From: Acidilobus saccharovorans 345-15
GTDB taxonomy: Archaea > Thermoproteota > Thermoprotei_A > Sulfolobales > Acidilobaceae
Length of the DNA: 64,000 bases
Assembly (NCBI RefSeq): GCF_000144915.1
Contig: NC_014374.1
Location: forward strand, 310,001 to 374,000
Direction: 5' to 3'
Made by a program: the position numbers and the translations under genes. The notes under the pieces were generated by a model, which had not been told where the DNA came from, ran no database searches, and worked only from the letters and a program-made list of their open reading frames with translations. Shown one piece after another: positions 46,091-54,432 of the stretch; position 1 is the stretch's first letter; the number at the start of each line of letters is the position of its first letter.

Positions 46091-47481
46091 TTTCTGACCA
46101 CCTCGCCAAGTAAATTGGCTAAGAGGTCTATGTCTTCCTTGGAGTGCACCTCACTAAAGCTGAGGAGGCCCCAGCTATCTTTGGCCCATGTAACATGGCT
46201 TGAGAGCGGGATGCCAGCCATTATCCCTTTGTCCAACAGGAGGCGCCAGAGATTATAGTAAGGCTCAGGGGCCTCTATTATGAAGTCAGCAAAGAACTCG
46301 CCCTTCAGTGGCAGCTTAAAGCCATGCCTTGAAACAACGAGGGCTGCATAATGCGCTCTGTACCTTATGGCCTCGGCAAGCTCCTTAATTCCCTTGGGGC
46401 CCAGGAGCGACATGTACACAGCGGCTGCTATGGCGTTGAGCGCTGCGTTAGTAGTTATGTTGCTGGTGGCCTTGGACCTCCTTATGTGCTGCTCCCTGGT
46501 CTGAAGTATCATGGTGAAGGCTCTCGAGTTTCCATCCTTTGACGTGGTCAGCCCTATTATTCTGCCCGGCATCTGTTTTATTAGGGAGCCATCCCATCTG
46601 ACAGCCATTATGCCAAGCGTTGAGCCGCCCGCATAAAGGCCTAGGCCAAGCGGCTGGCCTTCGCCGACTGCTATGTCGGCATTCAGCTCACCAGGGGACT
46701 TATATATTCCTAGTGCCAAGGGGTCCACGCCTACTATGAAAAGGGAATCACTGTCGTGAGCTATCCCAGAGACTTCTTTGGCGTTCATGTCAACAACTCC
46801 AGTGAAGGTGTAGGGAAACTCTAAGTAAACAGCTGATGCCTTTCCCTTGCCCAGCTTTGTCTTGAGATCCTCGACGTCAGCGTAGCCGGTTTCTTTGTCT
46901 GTGGAGTAAAAGTCTATCTCTATCCCCTGAGGCCACGTATATGCCTTAAGAGTAGAGAGGTGAAATGGATTAATCACGTCAGGCACCAGCACGCGCTTCG
47001 CTCCCTTAACTCTTACTGCCATCAGGGCTGCCTCTCCAAGGGCGCTGGCCCAGTCATACATGCTTGAGTTAACGACGTCCATTTCAAGCAGGTCAGCCAT
47101 GAGGCTCTGGTACTCAAAGAGGGCCTGAAGCAGTCCCTGGCTTATCTCTGCCTGGTAAGGCGTGTAAGCTGTCAGGAACTCGCCGCGAGTTACTATATCC
47201 TTAACTACTGGAGGGACGTAGTGTGGCCTTAGCCCTCCCCCAGCGAAGGGAGGAACCCTTAACTTAGCGTTTCTGTCGAGGAGCTTATCAATAATTCTTG
47301 AGACCTCCACCTCGCTCAGGGGCCTGCCAGCGCCTATAGGCATGGAGTTCCATTTACTTTCATCTATTAGGAGTTCCCTGGGGATGTCGGAGTATAGGTC
47401 ATCCAAGCTTTTAGCGCCTACGGTTGATAACATCTCTTTGATAATACTATCTGAGGAGTTAGGTATCCATGGATAGCTCAT
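46087..47481 (-). CDS. gcvPA: Glycine dehydrogenase (decarboxylating) subunit 1
   Basis: The non-PLP half of split P-protein, forming an alpha2beta2 enzyme with subunit 2. Recognisable by the N-terminal YPWIPNS, the AYTPYQAEISQGLLQALFEYQSL segment, DWASALGEAALMAVR and GEGQPLGLGLYAGGSTLG, plus RIIGLTTSKDG and LQTREQHIRRSKATSNI. 464 residues, normal length. First gene of the gcvPA-gcvPB operon. Its ATG is preceded by a TTTAAAAATG element on the minus strand about 36 bases away. Confidence 0.95.
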   Translation of the reverse strand: MSYPWIPNSSDSIIKEMLSTVGAKSLDDLYSDIPRELLIDESKWNSMPIGAGRPLSEVEVSRIIDKLLDRNAKLRVPPFAGGGLRPHYVPPVVKDIVTRGEFLTAYTPYQAEISQGLLQALFEYQSLMADLLEMDVVNSSMYDWASALGEAALMAVRVKGAKRVLVPDVINPFHLSTLKAYTWPQGIEIDFYSTDKETGYADVEDLKTKLGKGKASAVYLEFPYTFTGVVDMNAKEVSGIAHDSDSLFIVGVDPLALGIYKSPGELNADIAVGEGQPLGLGLYAGGSTLGIMAVRWDGSLIKQMPGRIIGLTTSKDGNSRAFTMILQTREQHIRRSKATSNITTNAALNAIAAAVYMSLLGPKGIKELAEAIRYRAHYAALVVSRHGFKLPLKGEFFADFIIEAPEPYYNLWRLLLDKGIMAGIPLSSHVTWAKDSWGLLSFSEVHSKEDIDLLANLLGEVVRK

Positions 47482-47577
47482 GCCCTAGCCCTATGCAAAG
47501 GAGCTCTGGTCATTTTTAAACTTGAAATAAGGTTTCTTTTTGAGGGACCTCAAGTTATAAAGGGTTCAAAGATTCCT

Positions 47578-49527
47578 TCAGGTAACCTCGAGGGATCTTA
47601 TCCTGCGGGCTGACGCCCTTTGAAGCAGGTAAGCTACCAGCAATACCGCTGCAAGGGCTATTGCGGACACCGCATAATAGATTATATTGTTATTGGCGGC
47701 CTTTGGCTTAATGCTAAGGGCCAAGATTATGTACATAGCAGATGACCAGGTAAGTGGCGAGGTTGTAGGCAGGGGAAGCCCAGTGTTAGGGTCTATGGCC
47801 TCAGGCAGCAGCCCGTTCTGAGAATGGTCGTAAGCCCACGTCATTAAGCTGAGGGCCGCAGTGTAGTTGCCTGTATCAGAGTAGTAAAGGCCAAGGAAGA
47901 GAGTTGTGATTATCCAGGGAGGCATAGGACCGCTGCTGTCAAAGAGGTCTTCGTTGTAGTGATAATCGTCACCATAGAACCTAGCCAGCCCTCCTACCTT
48001 CCCATTCCACAGGCCCTCCAGGATAGTATGCACGTTCTCCCTTACGACATCCTGGGGCCATAAAGTTACGTTAAATGAAAGTGGAAGCAGGGCCGAGGAG
48101 CTGATTAAGGGCGGCTGCGGGTTAAGCGCAGTTTTAGAGCCGCTTGGAGTGTAGAGCACTACCGGGCTCAGGTCTGAATAGAACGCTGAACCGTTCCAGA
48201 AGTACTCATATATGCTCTCGTTGAGCAGCGACGCGGCATAGTATATTCTGCTAACATTGTATCCTAGGTACGAAAGCAGATGAGCCGAGTCCAGGAGTCC
48301 TATGAGGTTAAATGCCTGGGTCCAGAAGTGGTATCCAAGGCGATCCTCCCACACGCTGAGGTCCTCAGGAACTAAGTGGAACTTTGAGTTAAGGATCCAC
48401 GAAAGCTGCGCGTCCACGCTCCTATTTATGAGAGGCAACATGGTCTCTAAGAACGTTATGTTGTGCGTTAATAGGAAGTACTGGTAAATGCCAACTTCAA
48501 CTATGCCTACGCTGTCAAGTTCAGGTATGCCAAAGGACTGGTCAGGCTCGCCGTTATAAAAGTCGTAGCGAGTAAACCAGACGCCGCTCTTGTACTGGGT
48601 CGCATTAAGTAGCCACAGCCAATACTTAAGGGCGCTATCCAGGTGCCCGGACTCCTGCAGCGCCATGGCAGCAAAGGAGGAATCCCTGACCCAACTATAA
48701 AGGTAGAGCGGGCTCGGCGAAGCAGCAAACGTGCCCAGGTAGGGGTTCTGGTCATCCTTTAATATCAACAACGAAATGTAATATTCCCTTGCTAGCGAGT
48801 TAGAGTTTAATCCCACAGGCCTCTTAGACCTAAAGAGCCACGAGTTAACCTTCAGTTCATTGTAGTTTATGATTTCCTTTACGTTGCTACTACACGATGA
48901 GTTCAGCGAAAGCCCTATATAACTAGTCCCCTTACTTACATTAACGGAAATTAATGTGTAGTTGATATCGTGAAGTGCGGACAGGCTATCGTTGCTGCAG
49001 AGCTCTACATAGAAGTTATATCTATGCATGAAAATTCTGGCAATGTCTCCGTTTAAACTTACGCTGGACTCTGTCGAGAAGTTAACATAAACCGTGAAGG
49101 GGGCTTTAGAGCTAACTAATGCTAGAAGCAGGTTGCTGTAGGGCGGAGCCAGCAGCTGCAGCTCGCCATAGTTATTGTATATTATAATGCTGTTATTAAC
49201 GCCTAGAAACGCCCTCGCGGAGAATCCGGTCTCAAATTTCATTGTTATGGGTAAAAGGCCCAGGGGGCCTACGTAAAAGTTGGCCACGGTGGGTTCATAA
49301 TTTGAAAGCCCATTAACAGAGGCGTTAGGGATCGGTATGCCTGTAAAGACGAGGAAGCTCGTGTTTACCCAATTGCTCAACAGAAGGAAGGACGGTGAGA
49401 GGTTTACAGTGGAGGGTCCAGGTCCTATCGCGCGCGTGGCTGGAACCGCCAGGGTAACGGCCAAGAGTCCTATTAGGAAAAGCCCTAGGCCCCTCGCCAG
49501 CAAGGTTAGCTCCTGGCCTCTTGCCAA
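47578..49527 (-). CDS. Secreted, membrane-anchored GH15 glucoamylase
   Basis: A 649-residue GH15 protein with an N-terminal hydrophobic signal segment (residues about 9-33, ending VPATRA) and a C-terminal transmembrane helix (residues about 613-636) followed by basic ARRIRS, so the enzyme is held outside the membrane. In between, a beta-rich domain with many NxS/T glycosylation sites leads to the barrel: LYSWVRDSSFAAMAL, the acid in SVWEDRLGYHFW (near 392) and base in NGLLPEAIDPNTG (near 570). It should release glucose from external starch or maltodextrin. Its layout is distinct from the cytoplasmic GH15 at 22295. ATG start at 49527. Confidence 0.85.
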   Translation of the reverse strand: MARGQELTLLARGLGLFLIGLLAVTLAVPATRAIGPGPSTVNLSPSFLLLSNWVNTSFLVFTGIPIPNASVNGLSNYEPTVANFYVGPLGLLPITMKFETGFSARAFLGVNNSIIIYNNYGELQLLAPPYSNLLLALVSSKAPFTVYVNFSTESSVSLNGDIARIFMHRYNFYVELCSNDSLSALHDINYTLISVNVSKGTSYIGLSLNSSCSSNVKEIINYNELKVNSWLFRSKRPVGLNSNSLAREYYISLLILKDDQNPYLGTFAASPSPLYLYSWVRDSSFAAMALQESGHLDSALKYWLWLLNATQYKSGVWFTRYDFYNGEPDQSFGIPELDSVGIVEVGIYQYFLLTHNITFLETMLPLINRSVDAQLSWILNSKFHLVPEDLSVWEDRLGYHFWTQAFNLIGLLDSAHLLSYLGYNVSRIYYAASLLNESIYEYFWNGSAFYSDLSPVVLYTPSGSKTALNPQPPLISSSALLPLSFNVTLWPQDVVRENVHTILEGLWNGKVGGLARFYGDDYHYNEDLFDSSGPMPPWIITTLFLGLYYSDTGNYTAALSLMTWAYDHSQNGLLPEAIDPNTGLPLPTTSPLTWSSAMYIILALSIKPKAANNNIIYYAVSAIALAAVLLVAYLLQRASARRIRSLEVT

Positions 49528-49641
49528 CCCAGGGAATTTTAACTCTAATGTACAGCGTAAGTTTCAGTAGACTCTGAGCTTCCGAGCCCAGGGCTAGCTC
49601 CCTAAAAAGGCGCTTAGGTTTAGCACACTTTAGGGATCTGA

Positions 49642-49956
49642 GTGAGCGACCCGGTCATTGACCTCTTGGAATTGTTCAAAGAAAAGGGCCCACTCTCGCC
49701 TGGCGACGTGTCGCAGCAGCTTAACATGCCAAAGTATAAAGCGCTCGCGATGGTTTCATGTCTAAGCAGCATGGGTCTGTTGGAGCCACTTTACATAAAG
49801 GGCAGCTATAAAATTTATAAGATAAGCCTGGTGGGGCAGCAGTTCCTTGAGAGGGCGGAAAAGGCGGGCACAGCCGCGGCTGCTATGGAGGACCTTCTGT
49901 TAGCCCAGCAGCCTGCCAATGAGTCGCAGCAGGGGAAGGAGGCTGCTACGGCATAA
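49642..49956 (+). CDS. Small winged-helix DNA-binding protein
   Basis: A 104-residue protein with one winged-helix domain: helix 1 VIDLLELFKEKGPLSP, the helix-turn-helix DVSQQLNMPKYKALAMVSCLSSMGL and a wing YIKGSYKIYKISLV, followed by an Ala/Gln-rich tail. It is a typical small crenarchaeal regulator or nucleoid protein; the target is unknown. The GTG start is at 49642, with CCCTAAAAAGG about 36 bases upstream. Its last 11 bases overlap the convergent gene at 49946. Confidence 0.72.
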   Translation: MSDPVIDLLELFKEKGPLSPGDVSQQLNMPKYKALAMVSCLSSMGLLEPLYIKGSYKIYKISLVGQQFLERAEKAGTAAAAMEDLLLAQQPANESQQGKEAATA

Positions 49957-50290
49957 ACGGAGGCTTAGACTTGAGGTTTATTATTGGTATCGCCGCCCAC
50001 CCTGGCCTGCTCCTGTCGCTTAGCTCTACCTTCTCGCCGCTCTCGTCGACCTTCAGAAGGACGTACTTGTACCTCTGCTCATCCTCTGTAGGCTTTGAAC
50101 AGAAGTAGTATATAATTGGTATGCCATAGTATTTGTAGTAGTCTCGGTACGTGGTCTGTATGAAGTAGTAGACGAGGCCGGATTCAAAATACCTATATAT
50201 AGGCATGACTATGGCATAGGAGGCCATGCTCGTCGCAAGTCTCGCTATGTCCGAAAGTGAGTCAACCTCGACAGTAAAGGTCTTGGGCAC
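49946..50290 (-). CDS. Uncharacterised crenarchaeal protein
   Basis: A 114-residue protein rich in Tyr (RYFESGLVYYFIQTTYRDYYKYYG), beginning FTVEVDSLSDIARLA and ending KSKPPFMP. I recognise no family with confidence; a single-domain alpha/beta fold is likely, with no membrane segment or metal motif. The GTG start has a strong GGAGGAA directly before it. It lies upstream of, and opposite to, tRNA-Leu. Confidence 0.62.
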   Translation of the reverse strand: MPKTFTVEVDSLSDIARLATSMASYAIVMPIYRYFESGLVYYFIQTTYRDYYKYYGIPIIYYFCSKPTEDEQRYKYVLLKVDESGEKVELSDRSRPGWAAIPIINLKSKPPFMP

Positions 50291-50366
50291 TTCCTCCGTG
50301 CCAAAGTCACCGTCTCAAGTTAAGAGGATAAGGATTTTAAACATTCAAGTATAAGACTGAATTTGT

Positions 50367-50451
50367 GCGGGGGTGCCCGAGCCTGGCCAAAGGGGACGGG
50401 CTTAGAACCCGTTGGCGTAGGCCTGCGTGGGTTCGAAGCCCACCCCCCGCA
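50367..50451 (+). tRNA. tRNA-Leu(UAG)
   Basis: Complete type II tRNA. Acceptor GCGGGGG/CCCCCGC, anticodon stem ACGGG/CCCGT around loop CTTAGAA with anticodon TAG (50403-50405), a long variable arm, and T-loop TTCGAAG. CCA (50452-50454) follows the discriminator A, so the tail is encoded. No intron. A TTTTAAAC element about 29 bases upstream can be its promoter. Confidence 0.96.
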
Positions 50452-50573
50452 CCATAGTACGAGCCTCACATAACTAGGGACTTCAGGGCTTCCCTTGATA
50501 TTATAAGGAGCTTCCCTAGGGACTATGAAATGATGCCGCGTGAAAGTGAAGACGCAATTAAAGGAGGCCAGCT

Positions 50574-50918
50574 TCACTTGGCCGGCTCGCCCGGAGGTTG
50601 AGCCTTCGCTTGAACCTTGGACTCTAAGCTCTTCACCTTGTAAATGGCAGAGGACCAAACCCTGTCACTAATCTTAATGCCGTTCCTCTCCAGAGACTCC
50701 TTTACCCTGTTCAAAAACTCCTCGTAGCTCAACGACTCCCTGGCGGTGCCTAGGTCCACGTTTACGACTTTGTGAGAGGCAGGCTCAAGAACTCTTATCA
50801 CGTCGCTCACTTGGCCTTTCCTCGAATACCTGTAGACGTCAAGCTCCCTTAGCCCGAGCAGCTCAAGCAGCGCTTTGTAGTAGGTGAACTGAGCCCCTTT
50901 GCTCACTTTCGCTTGCAC
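50574..50918 (-). CDS. Uncharacterised small protein, leaderless
   Basis: A 114-residue basic protein (KVSKGAQFTYYKALLELLGL at the start, then DVIRVLEPASHKVVNVDLG and RVKESLERNGIKI). It has a helix-rich look with no known motif. The GTG start at 50918 is about 29 bases from the TATA element at 50941-50954, which also serves the divergent winged-helix gene; a GTG four codons later is possible. Function unknown. Confidence 0.6.
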   Translation of the reverse strand: MQAKVSKGAQFTYYKALLELLGLRELDVYRYSRKGQVSDVIRVLEPASHKVVNVDLGTARESLSYEEFLNRVKESLERNGIKISDRVWSSAIYKVKSLESKVQAKAQPPGEPAK

Positions 50919-50940
50919 CTCTACTGTCGCAGGCCCCCTC

Positions 50941-50954
50941 CCCTATATAAAAGG
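50941..50954. promoter_or_regulatory. Bidirectional TATA box CCCTATATAAAAGG
   Basis: On the plus strand CTATATAAAAGG is about 22 bases before the GTG at 50969; on the minus strand TTTTATATAGG is about 29 bases before the GTG at 50918. Both genes would be leaderless from one TBP site. Confidence 0.6.
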
Positions 50955-50968
50955 CTTCTAGTATACTG

Positions 50969-51247
50969 GTGAAGTACTTGAAGGTAAGCATAAGCGTGGA
51001 CTTTGTGGCAGGCATTATCAGGTCGCTTGGCAAAAACTACGTGACTCCAAAGGATTTAAGCGAAGCCATGGGCATCTCCACTAAAACTGCGGGAAGGATA
51101 CTGAGGGCCTTAGAGAGCAAGGGGTATGTAGCAAGGTACTCTAACAGAGCCTACAGGGTGTTGAGGGGCTCACTGCCTTCTGGCGACGAATGTCATGCGT
51201 CTACGTTGATAGTCAGGTACCCTGAGGACCCGCCCATCCCTTACTAG
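50969..51247 (+). CDS. Small winged-helix protein
   Basis: A 92-residue winged-helix protein. DFVAGIIRSLGKNYVTPKDLSEAMGISTKTAGRILRALESKGYVARYSNRAYRV is a complete helix-turn-helix and wing. The pattern is that of archaeal plasmid and chromosome regulators of the ArsR/ribosomal S25 kind, without metal sites. Starts at GTG 50969, leaderless from the adjacent TATA box. Its last 78 bases overlap another winged-helix gene on the opposite strand. Target unknown. Confidence 0.68.
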   Translation: MKYLKVSISVDFVAGIIRSLGKNYVTPKDLSEAMGISTKTAGRILRALESKGYVARYSNRAYRVLRGSLPSGDECHASTLIVRYPEDPPIPY

Positions 51248-51385
51248 CTCAGCCAAAGCCTTTCTCAAAGGCCTTCTATCTCCATTCCATGCAAGCCGCT
51301 GCGCTATCTCCTCAAACGTCAAGCCTTGATCGCCAAGCACCGAAAGTATAGATCTCTTGAGTTTCTCCTCTTCTGCTTCCGCCAA
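51170..51385 (-). CDS. Small winged-helix protein overlapping its neighbour
   Basis: A 71-residue protein, entirely one helix-turn-helix unit (KRSILSVLGDQGLTFEEIAQRLAW, then RRPLRKALAELVRDGRVLRVPDY). It is one of three small winged-helix genes between 49642 and 51385. The TTG start at 51385 is the only one giving the full domain. The C-terminal half of its gene overlaps the end of the plus-strand gene by 78 bases, unusual for two real genes; both look like genuine domains, but this one is the less certain. Confidence 0.58.
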   Translation of the reverse strand: MAEAEEEKLKRSILSVLGDQGLTFEEIAQRLAWNGDRRPLRKALAELVRDGRVLRVPDYQRRRMTFVARRQ

Positions 51386-51426
51386 ACTACATCCTAGAAA
51401 AGGGTAAGATGTGAAGGTTAAGAAGG

Positions 51427-52791
51427 CTACGCAGTGAGGTTTCTGTTCTCCTCCCTCAGCACATCCGCTATGATCTCTACTGCCCTCATCATAAGCTCGT
51501 CACTTATGACTAGCGGCGGGGCTATCCTTATGGTTGACAGGCCGGAGCCTATTACTACCACGCCGCGCTTGAACGATTTCTCTATAACGTTGGCAAGCTC
51601 CTTGGTGGCAGGCTCCTTGGTGCGCCTGTTCCTGACCAGCTCCACGCCTATCATGAGCCCTTTGCCTCTGACATCCCCGATTATCTCGAGCTCGTCCTTG
51701 AGGTCGTTGAAGTACTTGATAACTTCGTTGCCAAGCTTTGTGGCGTGGTCCAGCAGGTTTTCCTCTTTAATCACGTCAATTACGGCGCTCATGGCGGCCG
51801 TGGCGATGGGGTTACCTCCGAAAGTGTTTGCATGGCTTCCTTTGGTGAGGGTCGCCGCCACGTCACCGCGGGCTACCACAGCTCCTAGCGGCAGGCCTCC
51901 GCCTATAGCCTTGGCTAGTGCCATTATGTCTGGCTTGACGCCCCAGTGCTCTATCGCGAACCACTTGCCGCTTCTTCCCATGCCTGCCTGGACCTCATCA
52001 TCTATAAGGAGTATTCCGTACTTGTCAGCTATTCTCCTGAGCCCTGGGAGGAAGTTGTCAGGGGGCACTACGTAGCCTCCCTCTCCCTGTATGGGCTCAA
52101 CAACTATTCCGGCGACCTCCGTGGGGTCCACGAGCTTTGCGAATATCCAGTCCTCTATGTAGCCAAGGACCGCCTCGCCGCACTCCTTGGGATCATCAGT
52201 TCTGAAGACGCAGCGGTACGGGTATGGGTAGGGCACGTGTATGACTCCGGGCATCAGCGGGCCGAAGCCCTTCCTGTAGTGGGCCTTGCTTGCGGTGAGC
52301 GAGAGCGAGCCCATGGTCCTTCCATGGAAGGCGCCCAGGAACGCTATGAAGTACTGCCTTGAGCCTCCGAAGAAGTACCTGGCGAACTTGAGCGAGCCCT
52401 CTATGCTCTCGGTGCCGCTGTTGGTGAAGAATACCCTTCCATTGTTCACCGGCGATACAGTTAGCAGCTTCTCAGCGGCCGTTACCGCGCTCTCGTAATA
52501 AAAGTCTGTGAGCGAGTAGTGCTGAAGCTTCTCAGCCTGCTCCTTTATAGCCTGAACCACCTTTGGATGGCTGTGGCCCACATTCATGACTGCAATGCCG
52601 GCGTTAAGGTCTATGTACTTATTTCCGTCGACATCTTCAACTACAGCGCCGTGACCCTCCTTAACAACAAGTGGAACCCACCTAACGTATGACTGTACAA
52701 GGGCCTTCGAGTCCCTCTCTATGATGCCTCTGGCCACAGGGCCAGGGGGCTCAACCCTTATCAGCGGCGCCTCTGACAACCCGAACACCAA
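51427..52791 (-). CDS. Class III PLP aminotransferase (acetylornithine/4-aminobutyrate type)
   Basis: A 454-residue fold-type I aminotransferase. VEDVDGNKYIDLNAGIAVMNVGHSHP, FTNSGTESIEGSLKFARYF, AFHGRTMGSLSLT, VEPIQGEGGYVVPP, LIDDEVQAGMGRSG and the PLP lysine in DIMALAKAIGGGLPLGA are the full set of class III motifs. The family transaminates omega-amino groups (ornithine, GABA, lysine derivatives); the substrate is unresolved. TTG at 52791 or the adjacent GTG at 52788 starts the gene, with CTTTAATAGATAAACC about 27 bases before. Divergent from a small gene at 52836. Confidence 0.9.
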   Translation of the reverse strand: MVFGLSEAPLIRVEPPGPVARGIIERDSKALVQSYVRWVPLVVKEGHGAVVEDVDGNKYIDLNAGIAVMNVGHSHPKVVQAIKEQAEKLQHYSLTDFYYESAVTAAEKLLTVSPVNNGRVFFTNSGTESIEGSLKFARYFFGGSRQYFIAFLGAFHGRTMGSLSLTASKAHYRKGFGPLMPGVIHVPYPYPYRCVFRTDDPKECGEAVLGYIEDWIFAKLVDPTEVAGIVVEPIQGEGGYVVPPDNFLPGLRRIADKYGILLIDDEVQAGMGRSGKWFAIEHWGVKPDIMALAKAIGGGLPLGAVVARGDVAATLTKGSHANTFGGNPIATAAMSAVIDVIKEENLLDHATKLGNEVIKYFNDLKDELEIIGDVRGKGLMIGVELVRNRRTKEPATKELANVIEKSFKRGVVVIGSGLSTIRIAPPLVISDELMMRAVEIIADVLREENRNLTA

Positions 52792-52835
52792 GAGTTAATA
52801 GCGCCAGAGGTTTATCTATTAAAGGTGAGAAAACG

Positions 52836-53054
52836 TTGCCGAAATACGAGTTCGAGCTTGTAGAGGAGTATTTTCTAGAAGGAGAACATAGGTACAGGTT
52901 AAAAGTAAAAGGCACAAATTTAATTGTAAATGTAGCTGCTGACACGTTAGAGGAGGCAGCTTCCAAGGCAGCAGGCATTTTGGAGCATAGCGGCGCCGCG
53001 GAGTTCATAAAGCTAAATAGGGTTGAGGCGAAGCAGGGAGACAAGACATCGTAG
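52836..53054 (+). CDS. Small unknown protein
   Basis: A 72-residue protein (FELVEEYFLEGEHRYRLKVKGTNLIVNVAADTLEEAASKAAGIL) that would form a compact beta-beta-beta-alpha domain. I recognise no family. The TTG start has AGGTGA nine bases upstream. It stands between two minus-strand genes, so it is a single-gene unit. Confidence 0.55.
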   Translation: MPKYEFELVEEYFLEGEHRYRLKVKGTNLIVNVAADTLEEAASKAAGILEHSGAAEFIKLNRVEAKQGDKTS

Positions 53055-53080
53055 GCCAAGAATTAAGTCAAAGAAGGACC

Positions 53081-54343
53081 TCATGATGGCGGCCCCCTTC
53101 TGTTGCTGATCTCTGCGTTAGATTCTATTGACCTGTGGGGCCATATCTGTGAGTCTATTATCACTGCATTGTCGCCTATAATTACGTCGTTACCTATATA
53201 GCTGTTGATAATCTTCACGTTGCTTCCCATTGCTACATGCCTTCCCACTATGCTAGATTCCACTGTAGAGTTGTCGCCTATTATGCTTCTGTCCATGACT
53301 ATGGACTTAGTTACCCTGGCGCCGGACTTAACTATAACGTAATTATCTATAATAGAGTCCGTAATAGAGGCCCCGTCCTCCACCGTCACGTGCCTTCCTA
53401 TAAGTACACGCCCGCTAAGGTCTATCCTCTTTTGGGCCGACCTCTCCACCAGGTCTAGGTGATCCTTCTTAGACCTTGAACTGAAGCCCATCATATATAT
53501 GGTGTCGTGGTAAACCGTAGCCACGCCAAGCCTCTCCGGTGGCAGCGACTCGAGAAGGTAGAACGAGGCCTTCACGAAGTTCTCTATGGTGCCTATGTCA
53601 AACCAGTAGCCGTTTAGGGGGTATCCTACGACTTTATAGCCCTTAGCTATAAGATAGGGTATTATATCCCTTCCAAAGTCTCCCCTGCCCTGTTTTACAA
53701 GTGACGCGAACTCGTCAGACCTGAGGAACTTGACCATGTCGTGAGACAAAAGGTATATGCCTGTGTTAGCTAAATTCGATGGCGCCTTCTCAGGATCTGC
53801 GGGTTTCTCAACGAAGGACTCTATCGACCAGTCGTCCTTTAGCTTTGCTAGCCCCAGCTGTCTCAGCGACTCCCTGTCATCAACCCTCTTGAGGGCTATG
53901 GTCATAAAAGCCCCGTTAGACTCGTGGAACTTAGCTAGATCGCCGACGTTAAGGCTCACTACGGTGTCTCCTTGGACGACTAACACGTCATCGTTTATAT
54001 CGTAGTAGTCTGCCAGTATTGAGATCGAGTGCGCGTTGCCTACGCTTGTTACGTTAGGCTGATACCTGAGCTTAAGCACCAGTCTCTTACCGTCTGGGGA
54101 CCTTACCGAGAACCTCTCTCCAAGGTGGTCATAGACGTCCCTGTAGTTGTAAAAGCCGCTAACTCCAAGGAACACCTCTCCGACGCCCTGAAGCGCGAGC
54201 TCGTCGAGTATGAAGTCTATTACGAACCTGTTAAGGAACCTGACCATAGGCTTCGAGGTATCGACAGTAAATGGATAAAGCCTTGTCCCCAGGCCCCCAA
54301 TTGGTATAGCGGCTTTCTTTACCTCTGGTATCCTGCCCACCAA
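53081..54343 (-). CDS. NDP-sugar nucleotidyltransferase with hexapeptide-repeat domain (glucose-1-phosphate type)
   Basis: A 420-residue sugar-1-phosphate nucleotidyltransferase. IPIGGLGTRLYPFTVDTSKPMV is the NTP-binding signature, DVLVVQGDTV the metal-binding motif, VEKPADPEKAP and NTGIYLLS the sugar site. The C-terminal 140 residues form a left-handed beta helix (VLIGRHVTVEDGASITDSIIDNYVI and so on). It sits in front of a GH57 enzyme and glycogen synthase on the same strand, so it likely supplies ADP- or UDP-glucose for glycogen; nucleotide choice is unproven. Leaderless: TTG at 54343 is about 28 bases from CCTTATAAGTAC; GTG 54340 is an alternative. Confidence 0.87.
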   Translation of the reverse strand: MVGRIPEVKKAAIPIGGLGTRLYPFTVDTSKPMVRFLNRFVIDFILDELALQGVGEVFLGVSGFYNYRDVYDHLGERFSVRSPDGKRLVLKLRYQPNVTSVGNAHSISILADYYDINDDVLVVQGDTVVSLNVGDLAKFHESNGAFMTIALKRVDDRESLRQLGLAKLKDDWSIESFVEKPADPEKAPSNLANTGIYLLSHDMVKFLRSDEFASLVKQGRGDFGRDIIPYLIAKGYKVVGYPLNGYWFDIGTIENFVKASFYLLESLPPERLGVATVYHDTIYMMGFSSRSKKDHLDLVERSAQKRIDLSGRVLIGRHVTVEDGASITDSIIDNYVIVKSGARVTKSIVMDRSIIGDNSTVESSIVGRHVAMGSNVKIINSYIGNDVIIGDNAVIIDSQIWPHRSIESNAEISNRRGPPS

Positions 54344-54432
54344 CTATTTCTTAGCCTTTTAGTACTTATAAGGGTTCGTCACGTTTCATTTCATGAAACA
54401 ACAAAGAGCGCATTAATACCATGATAGTGGGA

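Noticed and set aside
47482-47577. Glycine riboswitch before gcvPA
   Set aside because: The leader is too short and lacks the conserved cores; these riboswitches are not expected in crenarchaea.
50505-50590. Short plus-strand frame after tRNA-Leu (DIIRSFPRDYEMM...)
   Set aside because: Starts only at an inner ATG, has no promoter and runs into the antisense of the next gene.
50320-50658. 112-residue minus frame over tRNA-Leu
   Set aside because: It covers the tRNA and the start of an unrelated gene and has no promoter; an accidental frame.
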